Below the pieces are notes generated by a model. That model worked only from the letters and a program-made list of their open reading frames with translations. It searched no databases and was not told where the DNA came from. The translations under genes were made by a program, and so were the position numbers. A DNA stretch of 64,000 nt from Mycobacterium intermedium (GTDB lineage Bacteria > Actinomycetota > Actinomycetes > Mycobacteriales > Mycobacteriaceae), in NCBI RefSeq assembly GCF_002086275.1, contig NZ_MVHT01000032.1:1-64000 (forward strand), read 5' to 3'. Positions 50,310 through 59,569 of the stretch are shown here, one piece after another (within the stretch, counting starts at the first letter, position 1; every line of letters begins with the position of its first letter).

Positions 50310-50332
50310 CATATGGTCGAGAGGGCCATATG
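50310..50332. repeat. CATATGG inverted repeat after the sulfur cluster
   Basis: CATATGG (50310-50316) and CCATATG (50326-50332) with a 9-base spacer, just after the sfnB stop. It could be a weak hairpin or a dimeric regulator site. The following 156 bases up to 50488 hold no gene that I can support. Confidence 0.35.
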
Positions 50333-50488
50333 TTGAGCGGCCGTACATTACGACGAAGGAATACGGCACAGTCATGCAAACGGTGACGACGTCGCAGCAC
50401 CAGACGCCAATATGTCAGTCCGACAGAATCTTTCGTACGTCGGGACGCCGTTGCGCCCGTCGAAACCCGAAACCGAAATCTGCAGGAC

Positions 50489-50716
50489 TCAGGCGGCCCG
50501 TCGAGGTGTGCGCCGACGGGTATCGGTCGACCAGAGATATCCGCAATCCGGACATTGCAGGTGCACCACCGTCCCCTTGTTGCTCAGCAAGTACTGCCAG
50601 TGCGTATCGCAGTTTCGGCTATCCCGGCAGACACCGCATTCGGCGCCGTGATCGCAGCACGGGCAGGGCAGCCATGCACGGCGGCTTCGGTCCGCGGTCG
50701 GATCAATCGGTAACAC
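50489..50716 (-). CDS. Small zinc-ribbon-like protein
   Basis: 75 residues from GTG 50716. Four Cys-rich pairs: CPCC, CGVC, a lone Cys-Asp, and QCPDCGYLW, arranged as in zinc ribbons; central segment THWQYLLSNKGTVVHLQCP. Arg-rich tail. Overlaps the upstream small gene by 14 bases, so the two form a pair. No family name recognised; nucleic-acid binding is plausible from the fold and charge only. Confidence 0.65.
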   Translation of the reverse strand: MLPIDPTADRSRRAWLPCPCCDHGAECGVCRDSRNCDTHWQYLLSNKGTVVHLQCPDCGYLWSTDTRRRTPRRAA

Positions 50717-50933
50717 GGTCGGCCGTCCTCCTTGGTAGGACGCCGGCGCTGACCAGTTCGTCGTAGATCCGCTGCTGCTCCTCGTCCAGGTTGGAGTACA
50801 GCATGTCGTAGGCCTTCTCTTCCTCGGCGAGAGCAGCAATGGGATCCCAGTCGTTGCCAATCGCGTCGAGTACGGCGCTGCGTCGGCGCGCCTCGTCGCG
50901 GGTCAGGTCATAAGCAACGTGGAGATAAGCCAT
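50703..50933 (-). CDS. Small acidic conserved-looking protein, partner of the zinc-ribbon gene
   Basis: 76 residues from ATG 50933 (MAYLHVAYDLTRDEARRR). Predicted helical, acidic, with EEEKAYDMLYSNLDEEQQRIYDEL near the C-terminus. Its 3' end overlaps the zinc-ribbon gene by 14 bases. Function unknown. ATG at 50957 would add eight residues. Confidence 0.6.
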   Translation of the reverse strand: MAYLHVAYDLTRDEARRRSAVLDAIGNDWDPIAALAEEEKAYDMLYSNLDEEQQRIYDELVSAGVLPRRTADRVTD

Positions 50934-51252
50934 CGGGGTCCAAGTTGTTGGAAACAAGCGAGTAGTTAGGATGCCCTAATTCGCGGCGGTCAGGCTATGA
51001 GGTGCGTCACTGAGGCGGGTTGAGGTTAGTCACATGTGCGCTCAGCCCTTTACGGAGGCTCGTCCGCTTTTCGCCCGCTGAATCGAAAGTGATCCGGGCA
51101 CAGCACTGTTCGCGGTGCGATCGAGAACTGTACGGAAACGCAATCAGGAGTGGCTATCAGGCCAGAATGCATTACTTTGTGTAAGTCCCCAGCGGGACGG
51201 GGGGAGAAGACGCGCTAGCCTGATGGAGCCAATTCGTACCCGTGGGAGCGTT
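50934..51252. other. Intergenic region, no gene supported
   Basis: About 320 bases between the small minus-strand pair and the DUF167 gene. TAGCCT at 51216-51221 fits a -10 element for the plus-strand gene. No RNA gene or longer repeat was recognised. Confidence 0.5.
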
Positions 51253-51489
51253 GTGCAAGGCAGCGAGATCATCAGCGTCAGGGTCAAGCCCGGGAGCCGG
51301 AAGGGTCCACTGGTCGAGGTCGGCACCGACGCCGACCTGACAATCTACGTGCCCGAACGTGCGGTGGACGGCAAGGCCAATGCTGCCGTAACCCGCCTTC
51401 TCGCAAGCCATCTCGGCGTGCCCAAAGGGCAGGTAAAGCTGGTGGCCGGGGAAACCGCCCGGCTGAAGCGATTCCGCGTGACGCGCTAA
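51253..51489 (+). CDS. DUF167 (UPF0235) family protein
   Basis: 78 residues from GTG 51253. Family core ISVRVKPGSRKGPLVEV, LTIYVPERAVDGKANAAV and the motif VKLVAGETARLKRFRV (usually SGxxSRxK). ATG 51223 is an alternative, but a possible -10 at 51216 favours GTG 51253, which has GGGAG just upstream. Function of the family is unknown. Convergent with the NERD-kinase remnant. Confidence 0.85.
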   Translation: MQGSEIISVRVKPGSRKGPLVEVGTDADLTIYVPERAVDGKANAAVTRLLASHLGVPKGQVKLVAGETARLKRFRVTR

Positions 51490-51635
51490 GCGTGAACGCT
51501 GCCGAGGCGCCCCGGGTCCCCCCGCGTTTCAATACGCGAATTTACTTTCCGGCTGGCGGCGCCCCGCAGTATTCTTCCCGTCAGCGAATCGCCGCATGGA
51601 TGTTTTTCGGCATGTCGTTTTCTGCAACAGCAGCG

Positions 51636-52761
51636 GCCCTCTGGTGCGGCGAAGAGCCGGGCGATGTCGCTAGAGGCTCCCGCCATCAACGTCAGCGACC
51701 CGGAGGAGAGCCGGCTCACCGCCGTATCGGGGTTGGCGGGCAGGACGTCGGCGCTGTCCCAGTCGACGACTTGGGGGAGCAGTTCGTCACCGCGTTCCCG
51801 GATGGTCACCGAGCGGGGGTTCAGCCCGCGATGGACAACCCGGTGGCGGTGCGCGTAGTGCACGATGTCGGCGATCCGCGCGATCAGATTGAGCTGCTGG
51901 ACAGGGACAGCTTGGCCTTGTTGTCGGCCAGCCACAGATCGAGAGGTGTGTCGGCCTGGGGCTGTGGGAAGACCAGACCGACACCCAGCTCCGGCTCATA
52001 GACGATGTCTTCGGGCACCTGCAGCCCGTCGTAGCGCAGGCGGTTCAGCAGGTGGAATTCGTGGGTGACGGCCTGCTTGCGGGCATGTGCGTCGGCGGAC
52101 GTCGTGCCCTGACCGATGGTGTAGAAGCGGATGCGGGCGTGGCGTTCGCTGTCGACGTGGTGAAATGCCGGCCAGTCCTGCCAGCCGTCGCCGTCGGCAA
52201 GCGGATGTTCGTCGATGATCCAGGAACCGACTTCGCGTTGCCGGCGGGGAGTGAGACCGATGGCCTTCATCAGGCCGGCGATGAGCAGGCTGTTGCGCTC
52301 GGTGATCGGCTCGTTTCTGGCCAGGGCCAGCAGGCGTTCCGAGATGCCGGGGAGACCGGTCAAATCTTCGCGTCTATCCAGGCCGTAAAGATTGATTTTA
52401 GAACTTTCCGGAAGCTCGCACCTGAACTCGGGGTGGTGCAGGAACACCAGTTCCTGGACATATGGGATTCTGCTGATGGCCTCCTCGCCGACCTCTCGGC
52501 GCGGTAGCCGTCTCGCATCCACACGTGGTCGTTGCCACGGAGAATTCCGCGGTAGTGCTTGAGCTCGATCAGGTAGAGCGTGTCGCGGGCCAGAACGAGC
52601 AGGTCGACCTCATGCCAGCGGCCGCGGTTGTCGCGGAACTCGAAATTGGACCAGGCCCGGAATGGGGGAGCGTCGGGGAGCAGCTGCTTGATGATGTCCA
52701 GGCCCTGCTGCTCGTGGGCAAACTGCGAATCCGCGATGGTGACCCGACGGCCGTCCTTCAC
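51636..52761 (-). pseudogene. Frameshifted and truncated NERD-domain protein kinase (PglW-like)
   Basis: Three minus-strand frames carry consecutive parts of one protein. Frame 1 (52761 to about 52500): NERD nuclease-related domain with WHEVDLLVLARDTLYLIELK. Frame 2 (52522 to about 51900): the linker region RIPYVQELVFLHHPEFRCEL through EPELGVGLVFPQPQADTPLD. Frame 3 (51935 to 51636): kinase catalytic-loop region IVHYAHRHRVVHRGLNPRSV, then VVDWDSA and ARLFAAPEG, where similarity ends. The HRD Asp is Gly. The large C-terminal part expected in PglW-type proteins is absent. NERD-kinases belong to phage-exclusion systems in actinobacteria. Start taken as GTG 52761 (VKDGRRVTIADSQFAHE). Confidence 0.75.
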
Positions 52762-53094
52762 CAGTGAGCTACCCCTTCGTCGCAGTGCGTCCAGGCACCA
52801 ACCTACTGATTGCTGAGTCGATGTTGGCGATTTGTCCGCGATGGAATTGTTGAGTCTTCGTCTGTATCGTCCTGGGGCTTGAACGGCCAGTATGCGCGCC
52901 CGCACCGACAGATTCGGAATGGTCTTCGCCTGATCGCGTGAGCTTGGTGCAGCCCGGCCGTCGACGTTTTTAGCGAGGTCTGGAAGCTTTCCCACTCGAC
53001 GTCTTCGCTGTGCTTACTCGGCGACAGTGTGTCGGAACGCAGTTCTATGCTCGCCACCATGCCTGTAGCGGAGACAGTGGCGGGTTAGGAAGGA
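52762..53094. other. Divergent intergenic region, no gene supported
   Basis: 333 bases between the NERD-kinase remnant and the large helicase gene. Open frames on the minus strand here lack protein-like sequence. AGGAAGGA at 53087-53094 is the ribosome-binding site of the helicase gene. Confidence 0.5.
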
Positions 53095-56000
53095 ATGGCC
53101 GTGGACGAGGTTGACTACCACGAGCAGGTGGGGGAGGCGCTCGGCATTCTGATCGGTGGGTTGAGGCCCTTCGTCGAACGCGTGCTCACCGAGGCGTTGC
53201 CTCCTGGCGTCTCCTGGACGGAACTGCTGCGGCGCAAGGACATTGCCGCCGGACGTCGAGTGGGCATGTATCAGGAGCGCGATCTTTCGCTGATGCTCCG
53301 GGCCATGACCGAACGGCTGGGGGACGTCGGCTTCCCGTTCAGTCAGCATCTGTCCCGGCAGGCGCAGAACTACGCAAGCGAACTGCGCGACATCCGAAAC
53401 CGGTGGGCCCATAACGAAGCGTTCAGCGCGGCCGACGCCTACCGGGCGATCGACACGATCGAGTTGCTGCTGCGCGCCATCGGGGAGCAAACACAGGCCG
53501 AACAGGTGGCCGAACTGAAGCATGGGGTATCTCCCGCGCTGGTCGGCCGCGGCTCGCCGGAGCCCGAGCCAGCCGAGAAACCGGACGCCGAACCGTTCAG
53601 ATTGGCCACTCCACCCCAGGCGGTCGCCAAGCCGCCGGTGCCGCCTGCCGCCGCGCACAGGGCGCGCATCGAGATTCATGCCGTCGCCGATCTCAGCTAC
53701 CCGATGGCCCACTGCCGGATTCCTGTCATCGACCACATCTCCATCGAATACAGCGGTGGAGAAGTGCGTAGCGCGGTCGTGGAAGTTGACGTCGTCAGTG
53801 CCGAAGGGTCACTCGGCGGGCCGCAGCAGGTGTTCGTGGATCTCGCAGCTCACAAGCCGACGATCCTTCAAACCGTCGACTTGAAACTCGACCCGGCGTC
53901 GATGTTGCGTGTGGAGGATCAGGGCCCCGGCGCAATCCGTGTCGTCCTGCGCGACGCTGCCGGCAACGTTCTGGCGGAGGAATCCAAAGACGTCACCATC
54001 CTGGCGGCCAATCAGTGGAAGGCCACCCCGCTGCAGCTCGCGCTGGAGATGCTGGCGGCGCACGTGCAGCCCAACTCGGCCGCGATCAGGGCCTTGATGA
54101 CCGACGTCTCGGACCGGTTGCTCGACGCGACTGGAAACTCGTCGATCGACGGCTACCAGAGCGAGAACCCCGAACGGGTCGACGCCATCGCCCAGGCGGT
54201 CTTCGAGGCGATGCGCGCTCGAGACATCCGCTACGCCGAGCCGCCGGCCAGTTGGGGTACCGATGGTCAGAAGGTCCGCACCCCAGCCGAAGTGCTGGAC
54301 GGAAGGCTCGGCACCTGCCTGGACACGACGGTCACGATGGCAGCCGCACTGGAAGAGGCCGGAATCAACTCGACACTGTGGGTGTTGAAGGGCCACGCCT
54401 TCCTCGGGTACTGGCGCAGCGACGCCGCTCTGGACATGATCTCGTCCACAGAAGTTGTCGACGTCGCCAATCAGGTCGATCTCGGACACATCGGCCTTAT
54501 CGAAACGACCATGGTCACCCAAGCCCACGCTGGGTGCACCTTTGCCGACGCCGCGCGTGCGCCTCGGATGAAGTTCCTTGCGGGGGATCTCTCGGAAATC
54601 CTTGGTGTGACCGACATTCGGCAGGCTCGCAACGCTCGGATCTTCCCGTTACCGAGCAGGACGACCGATGCCGAGGGGAACGTCATCGTCACCCAGTACG
54701 AGCCGGGAGCGGGCCCGACCATCGCGCCCTATGTAGCTCGTCCCGGTACCGAAACACCCACGGCACAAGACGATGTCCCACGTCGGGTCAGCCAATGGAA
54801 GAATGCGCTGCTCGACTTGAGCCTTCGCAACAAACTCATCAACTACACCGAACGGGCGGGTTACCGCATCGAGGTGCCGGGGCCGGCGTTGGGCCGCTTC
54901 GAGGACGCCGTCAACGCCGGGGCGAAGATCAACCTTTTGGCGTCCGACGTTATACCCCGCGTTGATACGGCCAGGGGAATCCGTTTCGGCCGAGACCTTC
55001 CCGAGCGCGAGCGTGAACTTCTCCTCGCCGAGAAGCACAGCGCCTACATCGACATCACCGAAGCCGCCTACAAGAGCAAGCTGCGCTACCTGGCCTACAA
55101 GGCCAAGACCATCGTCGAAGAAACCGGCGCCAACAACTTGTACCTCGCCTTCGGGATGCTCAGTTGGCACTTCGCGGACCGTGACCTTCGGTCACCGCTG
55201 GTGTTGGTGCCGGTAACTCTGACGACAGCGAACCGCGGTGAGCGCTACGTGCTCACGATCGACGAGACCGGGATGTCAACTCCCAACTACTGTTTGGTGG
55301 AAAAGTTACGCGTGGCGTTCGGGTTGGAAATACCCGATTTGCTGAACCCTACCGAGGATGCGTCGGGCATCGACCTGGTGAAGACCTTCGACGCGGTTCG
55401 TCACGCCGTCGCCCGGGCGGGATTGCACTTCCGGGTGGAGGAGAGCGTCCACCTGGCGGTGCTGCAGTTCGCCAAGTACCCGCTGTGGAAGGATCTTGAC
55501 GAATCTTGGAAGCAGTTGTCGCGCAACAGTTTGGTGGCGCATCTCATCGAGTCGCCCATGGAACGGTTCCGCGACCCGGTGGACCATATCCCGCCCGTCG
55601 ACCTCGACGAACTCGGCACACGCGTGCCGGTGCCGGCCGACTCGTCCCAACTGACCGCGGTGGCCGAGGCCGTTGGGGGACGCACCTTCGTGCTGGAGGG
55701 CCCGCCCGGGACGGGCAAGTCCCAAACGATCACCAACCTGCTCGCACACGCGATGGCGACGGGCCGCCGCGTCTTGTTCGTCGCCGAGAAGCGGGCCGCG
55801 CTCGATGTCGTCAAGAAACGACTCGAAGAGGTTGGACTCGGCGAACTTTCGCTGGACCTGCACAACAAGTCGGCCCGGCCCGCGGCCGTGCGGGAACAGA
55901 TCAAAGTCGCACTTGAGCTGCACATTAGCCACGACAAAGAGAAGCTCCGCACCAACAGTCAGGTCGCCGAATCCAGCCGGCGCAGCCTGGCCCGGTACGC

Positions 56001-59000
56001 CGAGCGTCTGCACGAAAGAAATGCCGCGGGCCTGTCTTTGTACACGGCTCGTTCTTCGGAGCTGGCCGCCGACCACGAGGTGCCGCCGCTTGAGGTGCCC
56101 CGCAGCCTCGTCGCGAGTGGGAGCCCGGAAACCTTCAAGGTCGTGGGCGACGTTCTACGGTCGCTGCCCGAAAAAGCCGATCTCGCCCGGCCCGGTCCGG
56201 GACATCCGTGGGGCTTCATCGATACGCCATCGCCGCAAAGCCTGGACGCGCAACGGATTTACCAGGCCGCAGTCGAGTTCGACCAAGCGCTGGCCGATCT
56301 GCAACAGCGTGGGCTGGGACTCGAGAAGATAGCGCGTGCGGGAAGCGCAGCCGCACTGGCGGCGTGGGCCGCGTTGGCCGATGCGCCACGCTATCCCCTG
56401 GAAGGCCTGGACCAGCTGCAAAGCGACGCGTGGAAGTCGGCTTTGGCCACTATTCGGACTTTGGCGAAGAAACTGCAAGCGGCGCGGCCTAACTGGCTCG
56501 CCGTTGCGAGCCCCGCTGCGATGGATTTGGACATTCCGGCTATTCACCAGGCGGCGGTGGCCGCCGACGAGTCGGGTTTCTTCGGGCGCAAGAAGCGCCG
56601 TCGTGCCGTGCTGGCGATGCTTTCCGACGCATTGGTGGTAGCTCCCGAAACCGTTCCACTCAAGACACTTTCGCAGATCACCGGTGAGATGGCGGAGACC
56701 TTCGCGGCGGTGAGTGATCTGCGTGCCCGCGTGGCGACAATTCCTCTGATGCTGGTGGGTGACCAATGGAACCCCCTGATTCCCGAACACGTCGTCGAGC
56801 TCGAGCACGGGATCGAAACGGTGACGTGGATCCTCGCCACGCTGTCAGCCAGCAGTCACCGGCCGCACGGGGCCGATCTGCGTGAGTACTACGCAAACAC
56901 GGCCGTGGGCTCGTTCGCCCAACCGCTGGACAGACTGGCCATAGCCTGGAACGCGCTCACGACGGTGACGGGCGCCAGTCCGGCTCAGCAACAGGCGTGG
57001 GCGCAGCAAGACAACTTCATCACCCGCTGGTGGGCTACGCGAGACGCGCGAAAGTTGGACAGTCCGGCATCAATCGAGCGTTGGGTCGACCTGTTGCGTC
57101 ACATCGAGCCGCTGCGGGCCGCGGGCATGGACGCTGCGCGGTCAGCGATTCTCACTGGGCAGCTTGTTGCCGAAGACGCCGCGCTGGCGTTCGACCGAGG
57201 CGTGGCCGCCGCCTCGATTGCAGAACGCTTGGAAGCCAGCGCGCTCAACGCTTTCGACATCGAGGCGCACAACAAAGCAATTCGTCGTTTCACGACGAGC
57301 ACCCAGGAAGTTCGTCAAGAGCTGCGCAGGGCTATTCCCGCCGAACTGCTGAGCAGGCGTCGCTTCAACGCCGACGCGTCCAGCGGCCAGGTCGGAGGGC
57401 TGCGCCGCCAATTGGAGCGAAGGCGCGGCGGCATGAGCATACGCGCGCTGATGGAGAACTTCGGAGATCTCATCACCGACATCCTGCCGTGTACGTTGAT
57501 GAGCCCGGACTCGGTGGCACGGTTCTTCCCGGCCAGGCCGGGCCTTTTCGACATCGTCGTATTCGACGAGGCATCCCAGATCAGGGTTGCCGATGCCGTC
57601 GGCGCGATGGGACGGGCGAAATCCGTTGTGGTCGTGGGCGACAGCAAGCAGATGCCCCCGACGAGCTTCGCTGAGGCCTCCGCAACCATCGACGAGGACG
57701 AGGACTACAACCCCGATGTCGTGATCGACGAGGAGTCGATCCTGACTGAGTGCGTGCAGGCGCAAGTTCCCCGGCATTGGCTGTCGTGGCACTACCGCAG
57801 TCAAGATGAGTCGCTCATCGCGTTCAGCAACTACCACTACTACGAGGGACGGTTGGCATCGTTTCCCGCGCCGCTCACCGATACAGCGCCTGCGGTGTTC
57901 GGGCACGGCATCTCCCTCGTCCGTGTCAACGGCCACTTCGATCGAACCGGGCGGGGAAAGACGTTGCGCACCAACCGCGTCGAGGCCGAGCGCATCGTCG
58001 AGGACGTCCGTCAGCGGTTCTGGGCCTCGCCCGATGTCGCGCCGTCACTCGGCATCGTCACCTTCAACGCCCCTCAACGCGATCTCATCGAGAACCTGCT
58101 GCGCGACGCCGGCGACGACCGGCTGCTGGCCGCATTGGACGAGCCCGACGGACTATTTGTGAAGAACCTCGAGAATGTCCAGGGTGACGAGCGAGACACG
58201 ATTCTGTTCTCGGTTGCGTTCAGCGCCAATGAAAAAGGGGTTGTGCCATTGAACTTCGGGCCGTTGTCGCGGCCCGGCGGCGAGCGTCGACTGAACGTCG
58301 CGGTGACCCGCGCGCGTCGGGAAGTGGTCCTCTACGCCAGCTTCGACCCCAGCGAACTGCGCGCCGAGGAAACCACTCAGTTGGGGACCAAGCATTTGAA
58401 GGCTTACCTTGAGATGGCCGCGCGCGGAGTGGAAAGCGTGACGAGCGGGGGTCGGCGCCAGCCCGTCATAGACCGCCATCGAGACGACATTGCTGAGGCC
58501 CTTCGCCGCGAGGGCCTGCCCGTTTCGACCGACGTTGGTCTGTCCGACTTCAGGGTAGACCTCGTGATCTTTGATCCGGATCAACCGGAACAGCCATTGG
58601 TCGCCGCGTTGCTGGACGGAACCGAGTGGTACGCGCGCAAGACGGTCGCGGATCGCGATGGGCTACCGATCGACGTTCTGAAAAATTTGATGCATTGGCC
58701 CGCGGTCGAACGGATTTGGTTGCCGGAGTGGCTGGATCATCGTTCGCAGGCCCTCGCGCGATTGCGGAAAGCGGTAGATGAGGCCAAGCAGCGTCTGGCG
58801 CGCGGCGAGGTCGAGCCCGACCCGGCGCGCAGGCCACCTGAACCGAAGCCAGAAACGACCACTAAGCCGCAGGAATTTGCACCGCTGAAATCGGCCTCGG
58901 CCTCAGTCGTGGCCCCGGTAGCACCCCGCCGTCAAGAGCGACCGAAGCATCCGAATATTCAGACATACCGAGAGTGGGTCCCGACAATCGCGGGTGGTGT

Positions 59001-59508
59001 GAACGTTCTCGACGAGTTGCCTAGTCCGGGGGCAAAGACGCGGGTTCGGGCGGTGGTCCAGGCTGTCATCGAGGCCGAGGCGCCGATTCATCGGGACCGA
59101 TTGGCGCGACTGGTGGCAGGCGCATTCATGCTCAATCGGGTCAGTGAGGACCGCAAGAGGGCGATTCAACGCGTCGTGCCGTCGGAATACGTACGCGAAG
59201 GGGGCGAGAACTTCTACTGGCCGCTGGGAGTGGACCCGCGCACCTGGCGGATTGTTCGGTGCCCGAGGAGCGGCGAAAGCCGACGACTCGAGGAGATCAG
59301 CCTGGTGGAGATCGGCAACGCAATGATGATCGCCGCCGAGGAAGCAGGGGGTATCGACACAGAGGAGTTGAAACGGGAGGCGCTGAACATGTTCGGGGGC
59401 AAAAGGATTACGCAAGCCATCAGCGCGCGTCTGGAGGATGCTTTGAAGCACGCCTTGGCCCAGGGTTACCTGGTCAGGTCCGGTAGCGTCATCTCCTGCC
59501 AGAAATAG
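53095..59508 (+). CDS. Giant HEPN-transglutaminase-DUF4011-SF1 helicase-nuclease-DUF3320 protein (putative defence protein)
   Basis: 2137 residues in one uninterrupted frame. Domains in order: Swt1-type HEPN (1-145) with the RNase motif RNxxxH (Arg101-Asn102...His106 in RNRWAH); linker and beta-rich region (195-330); transglutaminase-like fold with Cys408 (GTCLD) and His434 (GHAFLG); DUF4011 (about 563-760, WKNALLDLSLRNKLINY); SF1 helicase with Walker A GPPGTGKS (Lys875), Walker B VVFDEASQ (Asp1491-Glu1492), GDSKQMPP, HYRSQDESLIAFSN and LNVAVTRARR. A Vsr/restriction-fold domain follows (about 1790-1910, SDFRVDLVI and VAALLDGTEWY), then a Pro-rich linker and DUF3320 (about 1960-2135). All key motifs are intact. 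DUF4011-helicase-DUF3320 proteins recur in bacterial defence islands. ATG 53095 or GTG 53101 may start it; AGGAAGGA suits the latter. Confidence 0.93.
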   Translation: MAVDEVDYHEQVGEALGILIGGLRPFVERVLTEALPPGVSWTELLRRKDIAAGRRVGMYQERDLSLMLRAMTERLGDVGFPFSQHLSRQAQNYASELRDIRNRWAHNEAFSAADAYRAIDTIELLLRAIGEQTQAEQVAELKHGVSPALVGRGSPEPEPAEKPDAEPFRLATPPQAVAKPPVPPAAAHRARIEIHAVADLSYPMAHCRIPVIDHISIEYSGGEVRSAVVEVDVVSAEGSLGGPQQVFVDLAAHKPTILQTVDLKLDPASMLRVEDQGPGAIRVVLRDAAGNVLAEESKDVTILAANQWKATPLQLALEMLAAHVQPNSAAIRALMTDVSDRLLDATGNSSIDGYQSENPERVDAIAQAVFEAMRARDIRYAEPPASWGTDGQKVRTPAEVLDGRLGTCLDTTVTMAAALEEAGINSTLWVLKGHAFLGYWRSDAALDMISSTEVVDVANQVDLGHIGLIETTMVTQAHAGCTFADAARAPRMKFLAGDLSEILGVTDIRQARNARIFPLPSRTTDAEGNVIVTQYEPGAGPTIAPYVARPGTETPTAQDDVPRRVSQWKNALLDLSLRNKLINYTERAGYRIEVPGPALGRFEDAVNAGAKINLLASDVIPRVDTARGIRFGRDLPERERELLLAEKHSAYIDITEAAYKSKLRYLAYKAKTIVEETGANNLYLAFGMLSWHFADRDLRSPLVLVPVTLTTANRGERYVLTIDETGMSTPNYCLVEKLRVAFGLEIPDLLNPTEDASGIDLVKTFDAVRHAVARAGLHFRVEESVHLAVLQFAKYPLWKDLDESWKQLSRNSLVAHLIESPMERFRDPVDHIPPVDLDELGTRVPVPADSSQLTAVAEAVGGRTFVLEGPPGTGKSQTITNLLAHAMATGRRVLFVAEKRAALDVVKKRLEEVGLGELSLDLHNKSARPAAVREQIKVALELHISHDKEKLRTNSQVAESSRRSLARYAERLHERNAAGLSLYTARSSELAADHEVPPLEVPRSLVASGSPETFKVVGDVLRSLPEKADLARPGPGHPWGFIDTPSPQSLDAQRIYQAAVEFDQALADLQQRGLGLEKIARAGSAAALAAWAALADAPRYPLEGLDQLQSDAWKSALATIRTLAKKLQAARPNWLAVASPAAMDLDIPAIHQAAVAADESGFFGRKKRRRAVLAMLSDALVVAPETVPLKTLSQITGEMAETFAAVSDLRARVATIPLMLVGDQWNPLIPEHVVELEHGIETVTWILATLSASSHRPHGADLREYYANTAVGSFAQPLDRLAIAWNALTTVTGASPAQQQAWAQQDNFITRWWATRDARKLDSPASIERWVDLLRHIEPLRAAGMDAARSAILTGQLVAEDAALAFDRGVAAASIAERLEASALNAFDIEAHNKAIRRFTTSTQEVRQELRRAIPAELLSRRRFNADASSGQVGGLRRQLERRRGGMSIRALMENFGDLITDILPCTLMSPDSVARFFPARPGLFDIVVFDEASQIRVADAVGAMGRAKSVVVVGDSKQMPPTSFAEASATIDEDEDYNPDVVIDEESILTECVQAQVPRHWLSWHYRSQDESLIAFSNYHYYEGRLASFPAPLTDTAPAVFGHGISLVRVNGHFDRTGRGKTLRTNRVEAERIVEDVRQRFWASPDVAPSLGIVTFNAPQRDLIENLLRDAGDDRLLAALDEPDGLFVKNLENVQGDERDTILFSVAFSANEKGVVPLNFGPLSRPGGERRLNVAVTRARREVVLYASFDPSELRAEETTQLGTKHLKAYLEMAARGVESVTSGGRRQPVIDRHRDDIAEALRREGLPVSTDVGLSDFRVDLVIFDPDQPEQPLVAALLDGTEWYARKTVADRDGLPIDVLKNLMHWPAVERIWLPEWLDHRSQALARLRKAVDEAKQRLARGEVEPDPARRPPEPKPETTTKPQEFAPLKSASASVVAPVAPRRQERPKHPNIQTYREWVPTIAGGVNVLDELPSPGAKTRVRAVVQAVIEAEAPIHRDRLARLVAGAFMLNRVSEDRKRAIQRVVPSEYVREGGENFYWPLGVDPRTWRIVRCPRSGESRRLEEISLVEIGNAMMIAAEEAGGIDTEELKREALNMFGGKRITQAISARLEDALKHALAQGYLVRSGSVISCQK

Positions 59509-59569
59509 GACCGCCGTGTGGCGCTGGCTCGCTGGCATAATTTGATCGCTGATCGTCCGGTGCGGATGG

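Noticed and set aside
50340-50488. Short plus-strand frame starting at ATG 50374 after the sulfur cluster
   Set aside because: Poor ribosome-binding site, low-complexity Arg/Pro translation and overlap with the opposite-strand zinc-ribbon gene.
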